Assembly (NCBI GenBank): GCA_018969405.1
Contig: JAGWYK010000011.1
Location: forward strand, 1-45,063
Origin: Acidobacteriota bacterium
Lineage (GTDB): Bacteria; Actinomycetota; Acidimicrobiia; Acidimicrobiales; Acidimicrobilacustridaceae
Direction: 5' to 3'
DNA: 45,063 nt
The notes below the pieces were generated by a model. That model saw only the letters and a list, made by a program, of their open reading frames with translations, searched no databases and had not been told where the DNA came from. Position numbers and translations under genes: made by a program. Position 1 is the first letter of the stretch, and each line of letters begins with the position of its first letter. Of the stretch, positions 15,623 through 24,729 are shown piece after piece.

Positions 15623-17875
15623 ATGGCCGCTGACACAATCCACCATCGCACCTGCCCGCTGTGTGAGGCCTCCTGCGGTCTCGAACTCACCATCCGCGAC
15701 GGTGCGGTGCTGCGCATCCGCGGCGACCGCGAGAACGCCCTGTCGAAGGGGTTCATCTGCCCGAAGGGCTCCGCCCTGCAGCGCCTGCACGAGGATCCCG
15801 ACCGACTGCGCGCCCCGGTGGTCCGACGCGGCGACGATCCGGCGACGGCGACCTGGGAGGAGGTCTCCTGGGACGAGGCCTTCGCCATCGTCGAGGAGGG
15901 GCTGCGCGGTGTGCAGCAGCGCCACGGTCGCAACGCCGTCGGTGCCTACTTCGGCAATCCCGGTGTGCATTCGCTCGGCGCCGTCATGTTCAACGCCCCG
16001 CTGATCCGGGCCATGGGCTCGATGAACATCTTCTCGGCCTCCACCGTCGACCAGATGCCCAAACATGTCTCGAGCGGCTACCTGTTCGGCAATCCGCTCT
16101 CGATCCCCGTGCCGGATCTCGACCGCACCGATCTCCTGCTCATGCTCGGGGCCAATCCCTACGAGTCCAACGGCAGTCTCTGCACCGCCCCCGACTTCCC
16201 CGGACGGATGAGGGCCATCCGCGAACGCGGCGGGCGCATCATCACCGTCGATCCTCGCAACACCCGCACTGCGCAGAACTCCGACGAATGGATCCCCATC
16301 CGGCCCGGCACCGACGCCCATCTGCTGCTGGCCATGCTGTCGGTGCTGTTCGCCGAGGACCTGGTCGATCTCGGCGCCATCGCCGAGTTCACCTCCGGGG
16401 TGGCCGAGGTGGCCGCCGCCGTCGAGCCGTTCACCCCCGAGCGGGCCGCCGCCATCACCGGTGTCGACGCCGCGACGATCGTCCGCCTGGCCCGTGAACT
16501 GGCCGCAGCCGACACCGCCACGGTCTACGGCCGCATCGGCACCCACACCGTCGGATTCGGCACCCTGGCCTCCTGGGCCACCGATGCACTCGCCATCTGC
16601 ACCGGCAACATGGACACCCCCGGCGGCATGATGTTCCCGCTCGCCGCCCACGAGTCGGGCCGGGGCAAGGGTCGGGGACGCGGTTTCAGCACGGGTCGCC
16701 GCCACAGCCGGGTGCGCAACTATCCCGAGGTGCGCAGCGAGTTCCCGGTGGCGGCACTGGCCGAGGAGATCACCACCCCGGGTGACGGACAGATCCGCGC
16801 CCTGATCACCGTGGCCGGCAACCCGGTGCTCAGCACCCCGAGCGCCGATCGCCTCGACGCCGCCCTCGGCGAGCTCGAGTTCATGGTGAGCGTCGACCCC
16901 TGGTGCAACGAGACCACCCGCCACGCGAATGTCATCCTGCCGCCCCCCAGTGCGCTCGAACGCAGCGACTACCACATGGCGTTCTTCGCCCTCGCCGTGC
17001 ACAACTTCGCCGACTGGTCGGGGCCACTGTTCCCCACCGAGTCGTTGCAGGAGAGCGACATCCTCGCCCGTCTCGCCCTCATCGTCACCGGTCCCGAGGC
17101 CGGCACCGACCCGCAGGGGCTCTACGACCTCATGATCGATGGTGCCCTGCAGAGCGCCATCGCCCTGCCCGACTCCCCCATCGCCGATCGCACCGTCGCC
17201 GACCTCCGGCGCATGGTCACCGCGGACCCCAGCCGCATGGCCGTCGATCATCTCCTCGACATCATGATCCGCACCGGTGCCTACGGCGACTGGTTCGGCG
17301 CCGTGCCCGACGGCCTGTCGCTCGATGTGCTGGCCGCATCGCCCCACGGTGTCGACCTCGGTGCGCTCGAACCGCGGCTGCCGGCGATGCTGCGAACCGC
17401 CTCGGGCACCGTGGAACTGGCCAATCCCGCCATCCTCGACGACATCGCCCGGCTCGATGCCACCAGCGCCACCCCACCGGATCCCGATGCGTTGGTGCTG
17501 ATCGGTCGGCGCGATCTGCGCTCGAACAACTCGTGGATGCACAACGTGAACGTGCTGGTGAAGGGCAAGGAGCGCTGCACCCTCAACATCCATCCCGAGG
17601 ACGCGGCACGACTGGGACTCGTCGACGGCGGCGAGGCCGAGGTGGCCTCCCGGGTGGGCCGGGTCGTCGTGCCGGTCGAGATCACCGGCGACATCCTCCC
17701 CGGCGTGGTCTCCATCCCCCACGGCTGGGGCCATTCACTGCCCGGGGTGCGCGCCGGCATCGCCTCCGGACGTCCCGGGGTCAACACCAATGTGCTCACC
17801 GATCCCGAACAGCTCGACCCGCTCTCGGGCAACGCCGTGCTCAACGGCATCCCCGTCACCGTGGCGCCGGTCTGA
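15623..17875 (+). CDS. Molybdopterin (bis-MGD) oxidoreductase, [4Fe-4S]-containing
   Basis: The protein has 750 residues. A ferredoxin-like [4Fe-4S] site at the N-terminus is C11-x2-C14-x3-C18-x27-C46. Family blocks follow, including GANPYESNG, VDPRNTRTA with IPIRPGTDAHLLLAML, and a C-terminal molydop_binding domain (from about residue 620) with RRDLRSNNSWMHN and HPEDAARLGL. The probable molybdenum-ligand region reads SASTVDQMPKHV, which has no Cys or Sec. No Tat signal is present, so it is cytoplasmic. No iron-sulfur or membrane partner subunit adjoins it. The substrate is unknown; formate dehydrogenase-like, BisC-like and anaerobic-dehydrogenase annotations are all possible. Confidence 0.85.
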   Translation: MAADTIHHRTCPLCEASCGLELTIRDGAVLRIRGDRENALSKGFICPKGSALQRLHEDPDRLRAPVVRRGDDPATATWEEVSWDEAFAIVEEGLRGVQQRHGRNAVGAYFGNPGVHSLGAVMFNAPLIRAMGSMNIFSASTVDQMPKHVSSGYLFGNPLSIPVPDLDRTDLLLMLGANPYESNGSLCTAPDFPGRMRAIRERGGRIITVDPRNTRTAQNSDEWIPIRPGTDAHLLLAMLSVLFAEDLVDLGAIAEFTSGVAEVAAAVEPFTPERAAAITGVDAATIVRLARELAAADTATVYGRIGTHTVGFGTLASWATDALAICTGNMDTPGGMMFPLAAHESGRGKGRGRGFSTGRRHSRVRNYPEVRSEFPVAALAEEITTPGDGQIRALITVAGNPVLSTPSADRLDAALGELEFMVSVDPWCNETTRHANVILPPPSALERSDYHMAFFALAVHNFADWSGPLFPTESLQESDILARLALIVTGPEAGTDPQGLYDLMIDGALQSAIALPDSPIADRTVADLRRMVTADPSRMAVDHLLDIMIRTGAYGDWFGAVPDGLSLDVLAASPHGVDLGALEPRLPAMLRTASGTVELANPAILDDIARLDATSATPPDPDALVLIGRRDLRSNNSWMHNVNVLVKGKERCTLNIHPEDAARLGLVDGGEAEVASRVGRVVVPVEITGDILPGVVSIPHGWGHSLPGVRAGIASGRPGVNTNVLTDPEQLDPLSGNAVLNGIPVTVAPV

Positions 17876-17929
17876 TCTGCTGCACCTCTCCGGGTCGATC
17901 CGGGCCGATCCGGCGCGGTTTCGACGGCC

Positions 17930-19189
17930 TCAGGCCTCATGCGTCAGCGGTGCCGGAGCATTGGCGGCCACCTCAGCCTCGGCGTCGGCGCGGATGGTGC
18001 GGGTCAGGATCAGGAAGACCGTTCCCCACAGCAGCGAGACCGTGGCGATGATGGCGATGGTGGTCGACGGTCCGATGATGCCGCTGACCGCCCCGGCGAA
18101 CACCAGCGAAATGCTCATGGCGAGGGTGACGAAGGCGGCATCGGCGGCGAAGATCCGGCCGCGCAGCTCGTCGGGGGTGGTGAGGTTGAGTCCGTAGGTG
18201 GTGAGCGACCATTGGGCGCCACCACCGAAGTGGGCGAGGGCGACACCGAGGAACGCCAGCGCCAGCCAGGGCACGATCGACACGAACAGGTACATGGTGC
18301 CGTACCAGATCGCCGCGAACCCACAGGCCAGCAGCACCCCATGGATGCCGCGACGAGCGAGGCGGCGCACCAGCAGCGGGCCGATCAGCACCCCGATGCC
18401 CCGGCCGGCGAGCAGCAGGCCGGTGGCGGCATCGGTGCCGTCGAACTTCATCGTGGCCAGCACCGCCAGCAGGCCCACCACTCCGGCGCCGAAGCCGAAC
18501 CCGACATGGGAACCCAGCAGGGCGAGGATGGTCGGATGGCGGCGGGCGTGACGCAGTGCCTCGATCGAGTCGCGGATCGGACGCATCGGCGCAGCGACGG
18601 CCGTGGTGCTCCTCGATGCCTGCAACGACTGCCGGATGCTGATGATGAGCGCGGCGGACACCAGGAAGCTCACCGCATCGGCGAGGAAGGCGGCGTCACG
18701 TCCGAAGGCCACGGTGAACGCAGCACCGAGCGCGGCACCCACCGCCAACATCGCCCCCCAGGTGGCGCCCATGAGCGCGGCCGCGGTCGGCAGTTCCTCG
18801 GCGGTGACCAGGTTGGCCACCCCGGCCTGTGCCGCCGGACCGAAGAACGCCCCGAGGGCGGTGATGGATCCCTGGGCCACGAAGACGAACCACGGCATGC
18901 CGTGACCCGCCAGCAGGAACGTGAGCGCCATGACCGCCTGCAGCAGAGACACGACGATGAGGATGCGGCGGCGGTCGAACCGGTCGGCCATGGGCCCGGC
19001 GATGGGTCCCATGATGAAGGTGGGCAGGGTCTGGGCCACCCAGAACACCGAGGCCAACAGGTCCGATCCGGTGGCGTCGAGCAGCAGTCCGAGGGCGGCG
19101 ACGGTGGCGAACCAGTCCCCGGCGTAGCTGACCAGCTGCGCGCTGAACAGACGGCGGAACGCACGGTTGGATCGCAGCAGGGACCACAT
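17930..19189 (-). CDS. MFS transporter (EntS-like MFS_3 family)
   Basis: The protein has 419 residues with about 12 transmembrane helices. The loop between helices 2 and 3 has the MFS motif GPMADRFDRRRIL. The N-terminus LLRSNRAFRRLFSAQLVSYAGDWFATVA is characteristic of the group related to the enterobactin exporter EntS and macrolide efflux proteins. It is probably a drug or metabolite exporter. It is convergent with the molybdopterin gene and lies 62 bases downstream of the AttH-like gene on the same strand, so the two could share a transcript. Confidence 0.85.
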   Translation of the reverse strand: MWSLLRSNRAFRRLFSAQLVSYAGDWFATVAALGLLLDATGSDLLASVFWVAQTLPTFIMGPIAGPMADRFDRRRILIVVSLLQAVMALTFLLAGHGMPWFVFVAQGSITALGAFFGPAAQAGVANLVTAEELPTAAALMGATWGAMLAVGAALGAAFTVAFGRDAAFLADAVSFLVSAALIISIRQSLQASRSTTAVAAPMRPIRDSIEALRHARRHPTILALLGSHVGFGFGAGVVGLLAVLATMKFDGTDAATGLLLAGRGIGVLIGPLLVRRLARRGIHGVLLACGFAAIWYGTMYLFVSIVPWLALAFLGVALAHFGGGAQWSLTTYGLNLTTPDELRGRIFAADAAFVTLAMSISLVFAGAVSGIIGPSTTIAIIATVSLLWGTVFLILTRTIRADAEAEVAANAPAPLTHEA

Positions 19190-19251
19190 CGGGGGCTGTG
19201 GCGGGACTCAGGCGCGGGCGCGGAGCGCGATGCGGATGGCGCAGCGCCGAC

Positions 19252-20376
19252 TCATGCCGGCTGGTAGCCGTCGATGATGCCGGTGAGGCCGGTCGGGGCG
19301 TGCGGACCGAAGGCCAGCTGCTCGAGCACTCCGATGCCGGTGCGGTCGCCCATCCGCACCCGGCAGAGGGTCTGGATGTGGATGCTGCTGGGGTCGGCGG
19401 GGTCGAAGTCGGCCAGGGCGATCGACTCGCCCCCGACCTCGAGCTCACCATGGGTCGAGCCGTGCGACCAGTGCGGATGCATGTAGCCGATGCCGCGCAT
19501 CCGGAAGGTGAACAGCGGATCGAACTCGATGCGGTCAGCGAGGCCATCGGCATGGGTGACCTCGATGGCGGCTGAGGCCATCTCGCGCCGACCCGGCTGC
19601 CACTGGAGTTCGTAGCGGATGCCCTCGAGCTCCTCGGGGGCGGCGATGTCGCCCCAGGTGGGCGCATCGGGAGCGTCGAGCACGGGCACCACCAGTGCGC
19701 TCTGCATCCAGCGGGTGCCGTCGGCGTGCTCGAACAACGCCAGATGGGTGCACAGATCATCGAAATGCAGCGGTGCCCACAGCCAGAAGATCTGCATGGC
19801 CGCCGGCGGGAAGTTGGTGGGCGCCTGGGTGCCGACGCCCCGCACACCCCAGGAGCGGTCGCGCACTCCGAAGGTGGACTCGGCCGCCACGCTCACGGTT
19901 CGGTCGCCGACGGTGACGGTGCCCTCCCAGGTGCCCCACTGGGTGAGGCGGGTGTAGTCCATGATCCGCACGTTGTTGCGCACGATGGTCTGCTTGGGCT
20001 CCTCGATGGCGGCGGTGCGCGCCCGGAACAGCAGATCGGCGCTGAGGCCATGCTCGTTGGGGGCGACCAGCAGCCGGATGGACCGCAACGGCTCGACGAC
20101 CTCGATGGTGATCGGGCCGATGCTGGTGGCGCGATCGGCGGGCATGCGGCCCGAGGCGAACACTGAGTGCTCGACCCCGTCGATGACGAAGCTGAACGCA
20201 GCGTCGATCACTCCCCGATTGGGATAGTGGCCCATGGCGCCACCGATCATGAAGCCGCCGTCGCGATCGAAGCCGTTGAAGAAGTACCGGTCGTAGTGGT
20301 TCGGATCGGCTGAGACCGTCTGGGCGATGGGATCGCCGGTCTGATGGATCGGGAAGTCGTCGAACGGTGTGAGCAT
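19252..20376 (-). CDS. CrtC/AttH-like lipocalin-fold protein of unknown function
   Basis: The protein has 374 residues without signal peptide or membrane segment. The block FGVRDRSWGVRGVG (about residues 170-183) is the D-x-SWGxR motif of the AttH/hydroxyneurosporene-hydratase-like superfamily and of related DUF7064/7065 proteins. It is rich in Trp and His in the second half (WLWAPLHFDD, YMHPHWSHG). The ATG at 20376 follows AGGGGGA, a good ribosome site; the longer frame upstream lies antisense to the GH13 gene. Some relatives hydrate carotenoids and others occur with steroid or terpenoid degradation. No such partner is seen here, so the substrate is open. Confidence 0.65.
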   Translation of the reverse strand: MLTPFDDFPIHQTGDPIAQTVSADPNHYDRYFFNGFDRDGGFMIGGAMGHYPNRGVIDAAFSFVIDGVEHSVFASGRMPADRATSIGPITIEVVEPLRSIRLLVAPNEHGLSADLLFRARTAAIEEPKQTIVRNNVRIMDYTRLTQWGTWEGTVTVGDRTVSVAAESTFGVRDRSWGVRGVGTQAPTNFPPAAMQIFWLWAPLHFDDLCTHLALFEHADGTRWMQSALVVPVLDAPDAPTWGDIAAPEELEGIRYELQWQPGRREMASAAIEVTHADGLADRIEFDPLFTFRMRGIGYMHPHWSHGSTHGELEVGGESIALADFDPADPSSIHIQTLCRVRMGDRTGIGVLEQLAFGPHAPTGLTGIIDGYQPA

Positions 20377-20431
20377 GGGTCCCCCTGTGCCTGACTGGAC
20401 CCCAGTCTGCCCCAGTCGACGGGCGCCCCGA

Positions 20432-22042
20432 TCAGGGGCCGAGGATGAGTGCCTGATCGGGTCCGAGCCGCAGCGGGACCGCGGCGGGAGGCTCGGGATC
20501 ATCCGAGGCCAGCAGCACCTGCCACCCCACCGGGGCCAGTGCGCTCGGAAGATCCACGCCGAGATCGGTGGTGTTGATGAGCACGATGCGGATCTCGCCG
20601 TCGAGTGAACGACGCAGGGCGAGCACACCATCGGGGGCGTCGAGCAGTTCGAGATCACCTCGACGCAGCGCCGGTGTGCTGCGCCGCAACCGCAGCAGTC
20701 GCCGATAGAGGTGCAGGATCGAACCCGGATCATCCTGCTGGGCGGCGCGGTGCCGGATCTCGCTGTCGGGAGGAAGGGGCAACCACGGCCCATTCGCCCC
20801 GCTGGGCCAGCCATGGCCGGGGCTCGCATCCCAGGGCAGCGGCGCCCGACAGCCGTCGCGACCGCCCGGATCCAGAGCGGACTCCGGTGGGATCGGGGCA
20901 TCGGTGAGACCGAGCTCCTCGCCCTGATAGAGGAACGGCGTGCCTCGCAGGGTGAGCAGCAGCACCGCAGCAGTTCGGGCGCGGGCCTCGGAACGACGGG
21001 CCCGGGTGTCCGTGTCCTCACCCCGACGGGCCGCCGCCTCGTCGTAGCGGGTGCGATGCCGAGGGTTGTCATGGTTCGACAGCACCCAGGTCGGCCATGC
21101 CCCTCTCGCCCCCAGCGTGGCCTCGGTCTCCGCGATCGACGAACGCCAGCGTTCAGCACTCCACGGCGCGTACAGCGCCGGGAAGTTGAACGCCAGATGC
21201 ACCTCATCGCCCTCGCCGTAATAGGACGCGATCGCTTCAGTGGTCGTCAGATAGATCTCGCCCACGAGCACCCGGTCGTCGCCGTAGGAATCAATGAGGG
21301 ATCGGATCGCCCGCACCCGGTCGTGGGTGACCGGCACATCGTTGAGGGCACAGTGCGGGATTCCCGCCACCTCAGGCGGGTCATCGGGGAGCTCGGGCGA
21401 CTTCCCGATGGTGTGCAGCACATCGGCGCGGAACCCGTCGACGCCGCGATCGAGCCAGAAGCGCAGCACGTCATGCATGGCCTCGACCACAGCCGGTTCG
21501 TCCCAGTTGAGATCGGGCTGCGCCGGATCGAACAGGTGCAGGTACCACTGCTCGGTGCGCGGATCGCGACTCCAGGCCGGAGCGGTCAGATCGAACGCCG
21601 CCACCCAGTTGTTCGGTGGTGCGCCGTCGGTGGGCCCGTCGCGCCAGACGTACCAGTCGCGCCTGGCCGAGTGGCGTGAGGAGGCCGCATCGAGGAACCA
21701 CGGATGCTGGTCGGAGGTGTGGTTGGGCACCCAGTCGATGACCACGCGCAGGCCGAGCCCGTGGGCCTCGGCCAGCAATGCATCGAACGCAGCCAGATCC
21801 CCGAAGATCGGATCGACATCGCAGTGATCGCTGATGTCGTAGCCGAAATCGGCCATCGGCGACCGGTAGAACGGGGAGAGCCACAGCGCATCCACACCGA
21901 GTTCGACGAGATCGACGAGATGGCTGCGGATGCCCTCGAGATCGCCGACCCCGTCACCGTTCGCGTCGGCGAATGAGCGCGGGTAGATCTGGTAGAAGAC
22001 CGCTTCGCGCCACCAGGCGTCGGTCAGAACCGGATCAGTCAT
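20432..22042 (-). CDS. GH13 alpha-glucosidase / oligo-1,6-glucosidase
   Basis: The protein has 536 residues. It opens with WWREAVFYQIYPRSFADANGD, the usual GH13 start. The four conserved regions are present: DWVPNHTS (about 103), GFRADVLH with nucleophile D207, GEIYL with acid/base E262 and SNHDNPR with transition-state stabiliser D325. It hydrolyses terminal alpha-glucosidic bonds; maltose, isomaltose and sucrose specificities cannot be separated by eye. There is no signal peptide, so it works on imported sugars. I chose the ATG at 22042, seven codons into the frame, because a TACGCT -10 box lies six bases upstream. The tRNA-Val gene ends 36 bases upstream on the same strand. Confidence 0.9.
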   Translation of the reverse strand: MTDPVLTDAWWREAVFYQIYPRSFADANGDGVGDLEGIRSHLVDLVELGVDALWLSPFYRSPMADFGYDISDHCDVDPIFGDLAAFDALLAEAHGLGLRVVIDWVPNHTSDQHPWFLDAASSRHSARRDWYVWRDGPTDGAPPNNWVAAFDLTAPAWSRDPRTEQWYLHLFDPAQPDLNWDEPAVVEAMHDVLRFWLDRGVDGFRADVLHTIGKSPELPDDPPEVAGIPHCALNDVPVTHDRVRAIRSLIDSYGDDRVLVGEIYLTTTEAIASYYGEGDEVHLAFNFPALYAPWSAERWRSSIAETEATLGARGAWPTWVLSNHDNPRHRTRYDEAAARRGEDTDTRARRSEARARTAAVLLLTLRGTPFLYQGEELGLTDAPIPPESALDPGGRDGCRAPLPWDASPGHGWPSGANGPWLPLPPDSEIRHRAAQQDDPGSILHLYRRLLRLRRSTPALRRGDLELLDAPDGVLALRRSLDGEIRIVLINTTDLGVDLPSALAPVGWQVLLASDDPEPPAAVPLRLGPDQALILGP

Positions 22043-22048
22043 CGCCGC

Positions 22049-22054
22049 AGCGTA
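22049..22054 (-). promoter_or_regulatory. -10 element of the GH13 gene, leaderless
   Basis: TACGCT on the minus strand, six bases before the ATG at 22042. Confidence 0.45.
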
Positions 22055-22077
22055 CCGGCGCATCGACTCCCGATTGA

Positions 22078-22154
22078 TGGTGGACCTGACTGGACTCGAA
22101 CCAGCGACCCCTTCCGTGTCGAGGAAGTGCTCTAGCCAACTGAGCTACAGGTCC
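22078..22154 (-). tRNA. tRNA-Val(GAC)
   Basis: A 77-base cloverleaf on the minus strand with encoded CCA. The acceptor stem GGACCTG/CAGGTCC, D stem GCTC/GAGC, anticodon stem CTTCC/GGAAG and T stem GCTGG/CCAGT all pair, the last with one G-U. The seven-base anticodon loop is TCGACAC, so positions 34-36 are GAC (valine) and the discriminator is A. Position 33 is C instead of the nearly universal U. Confidence 0.92.
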
Positions 22155-22292
22155 GTTGTGGACGATGGTGCACCATCGGCCGAGCGAGACCCTAGCAGCA
22201 GGCCCGATCCGGCCCCATTCCGACCCCGCTCCGAACCAGCCGACCCCGGCCCGACCCTTCGCAACCGCATCATCATCCGATAGAACCGCGCC
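22155..22292. other. Spacer between tRNA-Val and the small membrane-protein gene
   Basis: A GC-rich 138-base stretch. The tRNA-Val promoter must lie here on the minus strand, but no consensus hexamers stand out. A TAGAAC element at 22281-22286, six bases before the ATG at 22293, may be a weak leaderless -10. Confidence 0.35.
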
Positions 22293-22694
22293 ATGGACCG
22301 ACGTCGCATCATCACCCTGCTCTCCGTGGCCCGGGTCGGTGTCGGCACCGTGCTGCTGCTGGCCCCTCGGAGCATGGGCCGCAACTGGGTCGGCACCGTC
22401 GCCGAGGATCGGCGGGCGGCGCTGGTCATCCGGGGCTTCGGCGCCCGAGACCTCGCCCTCGGTCTCGGGACCCTGCGCGCCCTCGCCCGTGACGAACCCA
22501 TCGAGGGTTGGGTGCAGATGGCGGCGGCCGGCGATGCCAGCGACGCGGTGACGGGACTGATCGCCGCATCGAGTGTCGGACCGTTGCGCACCGTCCCCAC
22601 TGTGCTCAGTGCCACGGCTGCAGCTGCGCTCGGGCTCTGGACGCTGCGACCGGATCGAACCGCACCGGCAGCGGTGGAGCCGCGCACCGACTGA
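22293..22694 (+). CDS. Small hypothetical membrane protein
   Basis: The protein has 133 residues with three or four weak hydrophobic segments (about 7-25, 60-75, 83-97 and 103-120). The middle contains the glycine-rich block IRGFGARDLALGLGTLRAL, which recurs in small actinobacterial membrane proteins of the DUF4267 kind. That assignment is tentative. No ribosome site precedes the ATG, and the gene stands alone just before tRNA-Cys. Function unknown. Confidence 0.6.
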   Translation: MDRRRIITLLSVARVGVGTVLLLAPRSMGRNWVGTVAEDRRAALVIRGFGARDLALGLGTLRALARDEPIEGWVQMAAAGDASDAVTGLIAASSVGPLRTVPTVLSATAAAALGLWTLRPDRTAPAAVEPRTD

Positions 22695-22715
22695 GCACTA
22701 GTGTCGGGCGTTCGT

Positions 22716-22787
22716 GGCGTCGTGGCCGAGTGGCTGAGGCAGGGGCCTGCAAAGCCCTCCACGTGGGTTCGATTCCCACCGACGCCT
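22716..22787 (+). tRNA. tRNA-Cys(GCA)
   Basis: A 72-base cloverleaf with acceptor stem GGCGTCG/CGACGCC and anticodon loop CTGCAAA, giving anticodon GCA. The discriminator is T, as expected for cysteine tRNAs. The 3' CCA is not encoded (TCAC follows), unlike the valine and glycine tRNAs in this window. Confidence 0.95.
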
Positions 22788-22792
22788 CACAG

Positions 22793-22825
22793 CGAAGGGC
22801 CCCGACCATCGGTCGGGGCCCTTCG
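22793..22825. terminator. Bidirectional terminator between tRNA-Cys and the LPYTG protein gene
   Basis: A perfect 15-base-pair stem with a three-base loop (ATC). It can end tRNA-Cys from the left and the surface-protein gene from the right. Its inner 13 base pairs (AAGGGCCCCGACC) are identical to those of the hairpin at 24730-24758. Confidence 0.85.
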
Positions 22826-22846
22826 TGATGCTGGAGTCGGGATCGC

Positions 22847-24658
22847 TCAGCTGCGACGGCGACGGGTGCGCACGAGGCTCGTGGACCCGACGACGGCGAC
22901 GCCGGTGAGGGCGAGCACGCCACCGAGGAGGGCGAGGTTCGTGGACTCGCTGCCGGTGTAGGGCAGAACACCTGATCCGTCGGCGAGATCGGTGGCCACC
23001 GTGTGGGTCGCGCTGTCGATGCTGCCCGCCGCCAGCGGAGTGCTGCTGGACAGCGACACCGCCATGTCGAACGAGCCGACCTCGTCGGGCAGACCGGCGA
23101 CGAAGGAGAACGAGGTGTCCTCCTGCGGTGCGAGGGAATCACCCAGGGGGCAGGTCAGCGTCGATCCGCCCTCGGTGCAGTTGTCGGGCGCGGACACGAT
23201 GCGAACCCCACTGGGGATGGTGACGGTGGCGACCGGATCGGCCATCGAACTCGGGCCGGCATCACCGGCGGTCACCTCGATGGTGACCTCCTCGTTGGGC
23301 GTGGCGCGGGTGACCGCACTCACATCCACGACACCTTCGGCCCGGGCCGAGATGGTGGTGGATGCTGTGTCGGAGGCGGGGTCGAAGCCCGACGCGGTGG
23401 CCGTGGCAGTGCTCGAGAAGGTCGATCCATCGGCCAGCGCAGGGTCGAGAGCGCCGACGACGACGATGCGCTGCTTGGCCCCGGGGGTGAGAGGACCGGC
23501 GAAGGTGCAGGTCATCGTCGAGAGATCACAGCTGGAACCCGCCGCGTCGGTGGAGATGCTGGTGGGGGTGAACCCGGCGGTGGGTGCGACCGCGACGGTG
23601 ATCGTGCCGGTGACATCGGCATCCCCGGCGTTGAAGACGTCGACGCTCGTGCTCATCGACTCGCCGGCCACCGGATTGGTGAGGACGCTGGGATCATCGA
23701 CGAACAGCGGAAGGTTGCGCACCACGGCCAGCTGACCGGTCGGAACCGGAGGAACGGTGAGGATCGCCGAGGAGTCGTCGTTGCTCGGGTCGAGCTCATC
23801 GGAGCCGTCCCTCTCCACCGGACTGTTGCAGCCGATCTTGGTCTCGGCCACGAAATGGTCCTTGGTGGAGGAGGCGGGAGCCTGGAGGGTCAAGGTCCAG
23901 GTCTCGGCGAGACCGGGCGTGATCACATCGATCTCCCCACCGCAGTCCAACTGCCGCATGCCCTCGTAGGGCTCGTCGTAGAGGGTGCAATCGGCGGGGA
24001 CAGGAGAGATGAGGGTCAGTTCCTCATCGAAGTAGATGTCGACGTAGGTCCTGCCGGAGTTGCCCGGACCGTCGTTGTAGAGCTTGGCGGTGAGCGTCAC
24101 GGTGTCGCCGTAGTTCGCCGACCGGGGGGAGAACTCTGTGGTGGAGCGAAGGTCGTAGGAGGGTGCCGGGGTCGCGAACACCATGGTGAACGACTCCTGG
24201 CGGGTGTGGGTGACACCCTGCGGATCGGTCGAGGTCACGGTGTAGGGGATCGTCTGGACGGAACTCGCCAGTGCCTTGTCGGCGCGCAGTGTGACGTACC
24301 CGGTGGTCTCCTGCCACGGGTACATGGTGTCGACGCCGTCGGGCAGGAGCGTGAGGGCTTGGCTCGACGGGTCGAAGGATGCCTGCGGCCATCCCCAGGC
24401 GTACTCGAAGCCGGTCGGCAGGTCGAAGGTGACCGAGACACCGGTGATGTCGACGTCGTTCGGGTTCTGCCACTGGAACCGGTAGCCGACGTACCCGGGG
24501 AAGTAGGAGTCATTGGTGTCGACCGAGGTGGAGACACACTCGCACTCGGCGGCGCCCGCCCTCGGGGCGGCATGCACGATGCCGACCAGTGCGGTGGCCA
24601 GCAGCAGCACCACCAGGGCGATGGATCGGGTTCGATGGAGGGATGGGATGTTGTTCAT
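22847..24658 (-). CDS. Secreted, LPYTG-anchored cell-surface protein
   Basis: The protein has 603 residues. Residues 1-37 form a signal peptide (a basic start, hydrophobic SIALVVLLLATALVGIVHA, then cleavage near AGA-AE). Residues 40-555 are beta-rich, with several DUF11-like repeats marked by N-x-G-x-x-x-T patterns (YNDGPGNSG, FNAGDADVTG) and paired cysteines. The C-terminus is a complete sortase signal: LPYTG at 565-569, a hydrophobic helix and the tail RTRRRRS. It should be covalently linked to the cell wall. No sortase gene lies in the window. I use the ATG at 24658; a GTG six codons upstream is too close to its ribosome site. It is probably an adhesin or structural wall protein. Confidence 0.85.
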   Translation of the reverse strand: MNNIPSLHRTRSIALVVLLLATALVGIVHAAPRAGAAECECVSTSVDTNDSYFPGYVGYRFQWQNPNDVDITGVSVTFDLPTGFEYAWGWPQASFDPSSQALTLLPDGVDTMYPWQETTGYVTLRADKALASSVQTIPYTVTSTDPQGVTHTRQESFTMVFATPAPSYDLRSTTEFSPRSANYGDTVTLTAKLYNDGPGNSGRTYVDIYFDEELTLISPVPADCTLYDEPYEGMRQLDCGGEIDVITPGLAETWTLTLQAPASSTKDHFVAETKIGCNSPVERDGSDELDPSNDDSSAILTVPPVPTGQLAVVRNLPLFVDDPSVLTNPVAGESMSTSVDVFNAGDADVTGTITVAVAPTAGFTPTSISTDAAGSSCDLSTMTCTFAGPLTPGAKQRIVVVGALDPALADGSTFSSTATATASGFDPASDTASTTISARAEGVVDVSAVTRATPNEEVTIEVTAGDAGPSSMADPVATVTIPSGVRIVSAPDNCTEGGSTLTCPLGDSLAPQEDTSFSFVAGLPDEVGSFDMAVSLSSSTPLAAGSIDSATHTVATDLADGSGVLPYTGSESTNLALLGGVLALTGVAVVGSTSLVRTRRRRS

Positions 24659-24729
24659 CTGGCCATTCCACCACACTTCCTCCCCCTTGGAGGCGACAGG
24701 GGCCGACATCGGGCTGGGGACCCACGAGG

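Noticed and set aside
14528-17734. A single minus-strand gene of over 1000 codons
   Set aside because: Only its last part encodes the quinone oxidoreductase, and a good ribosome site supports the start at 15526. The rest is antisense to the molybdopterin gene.
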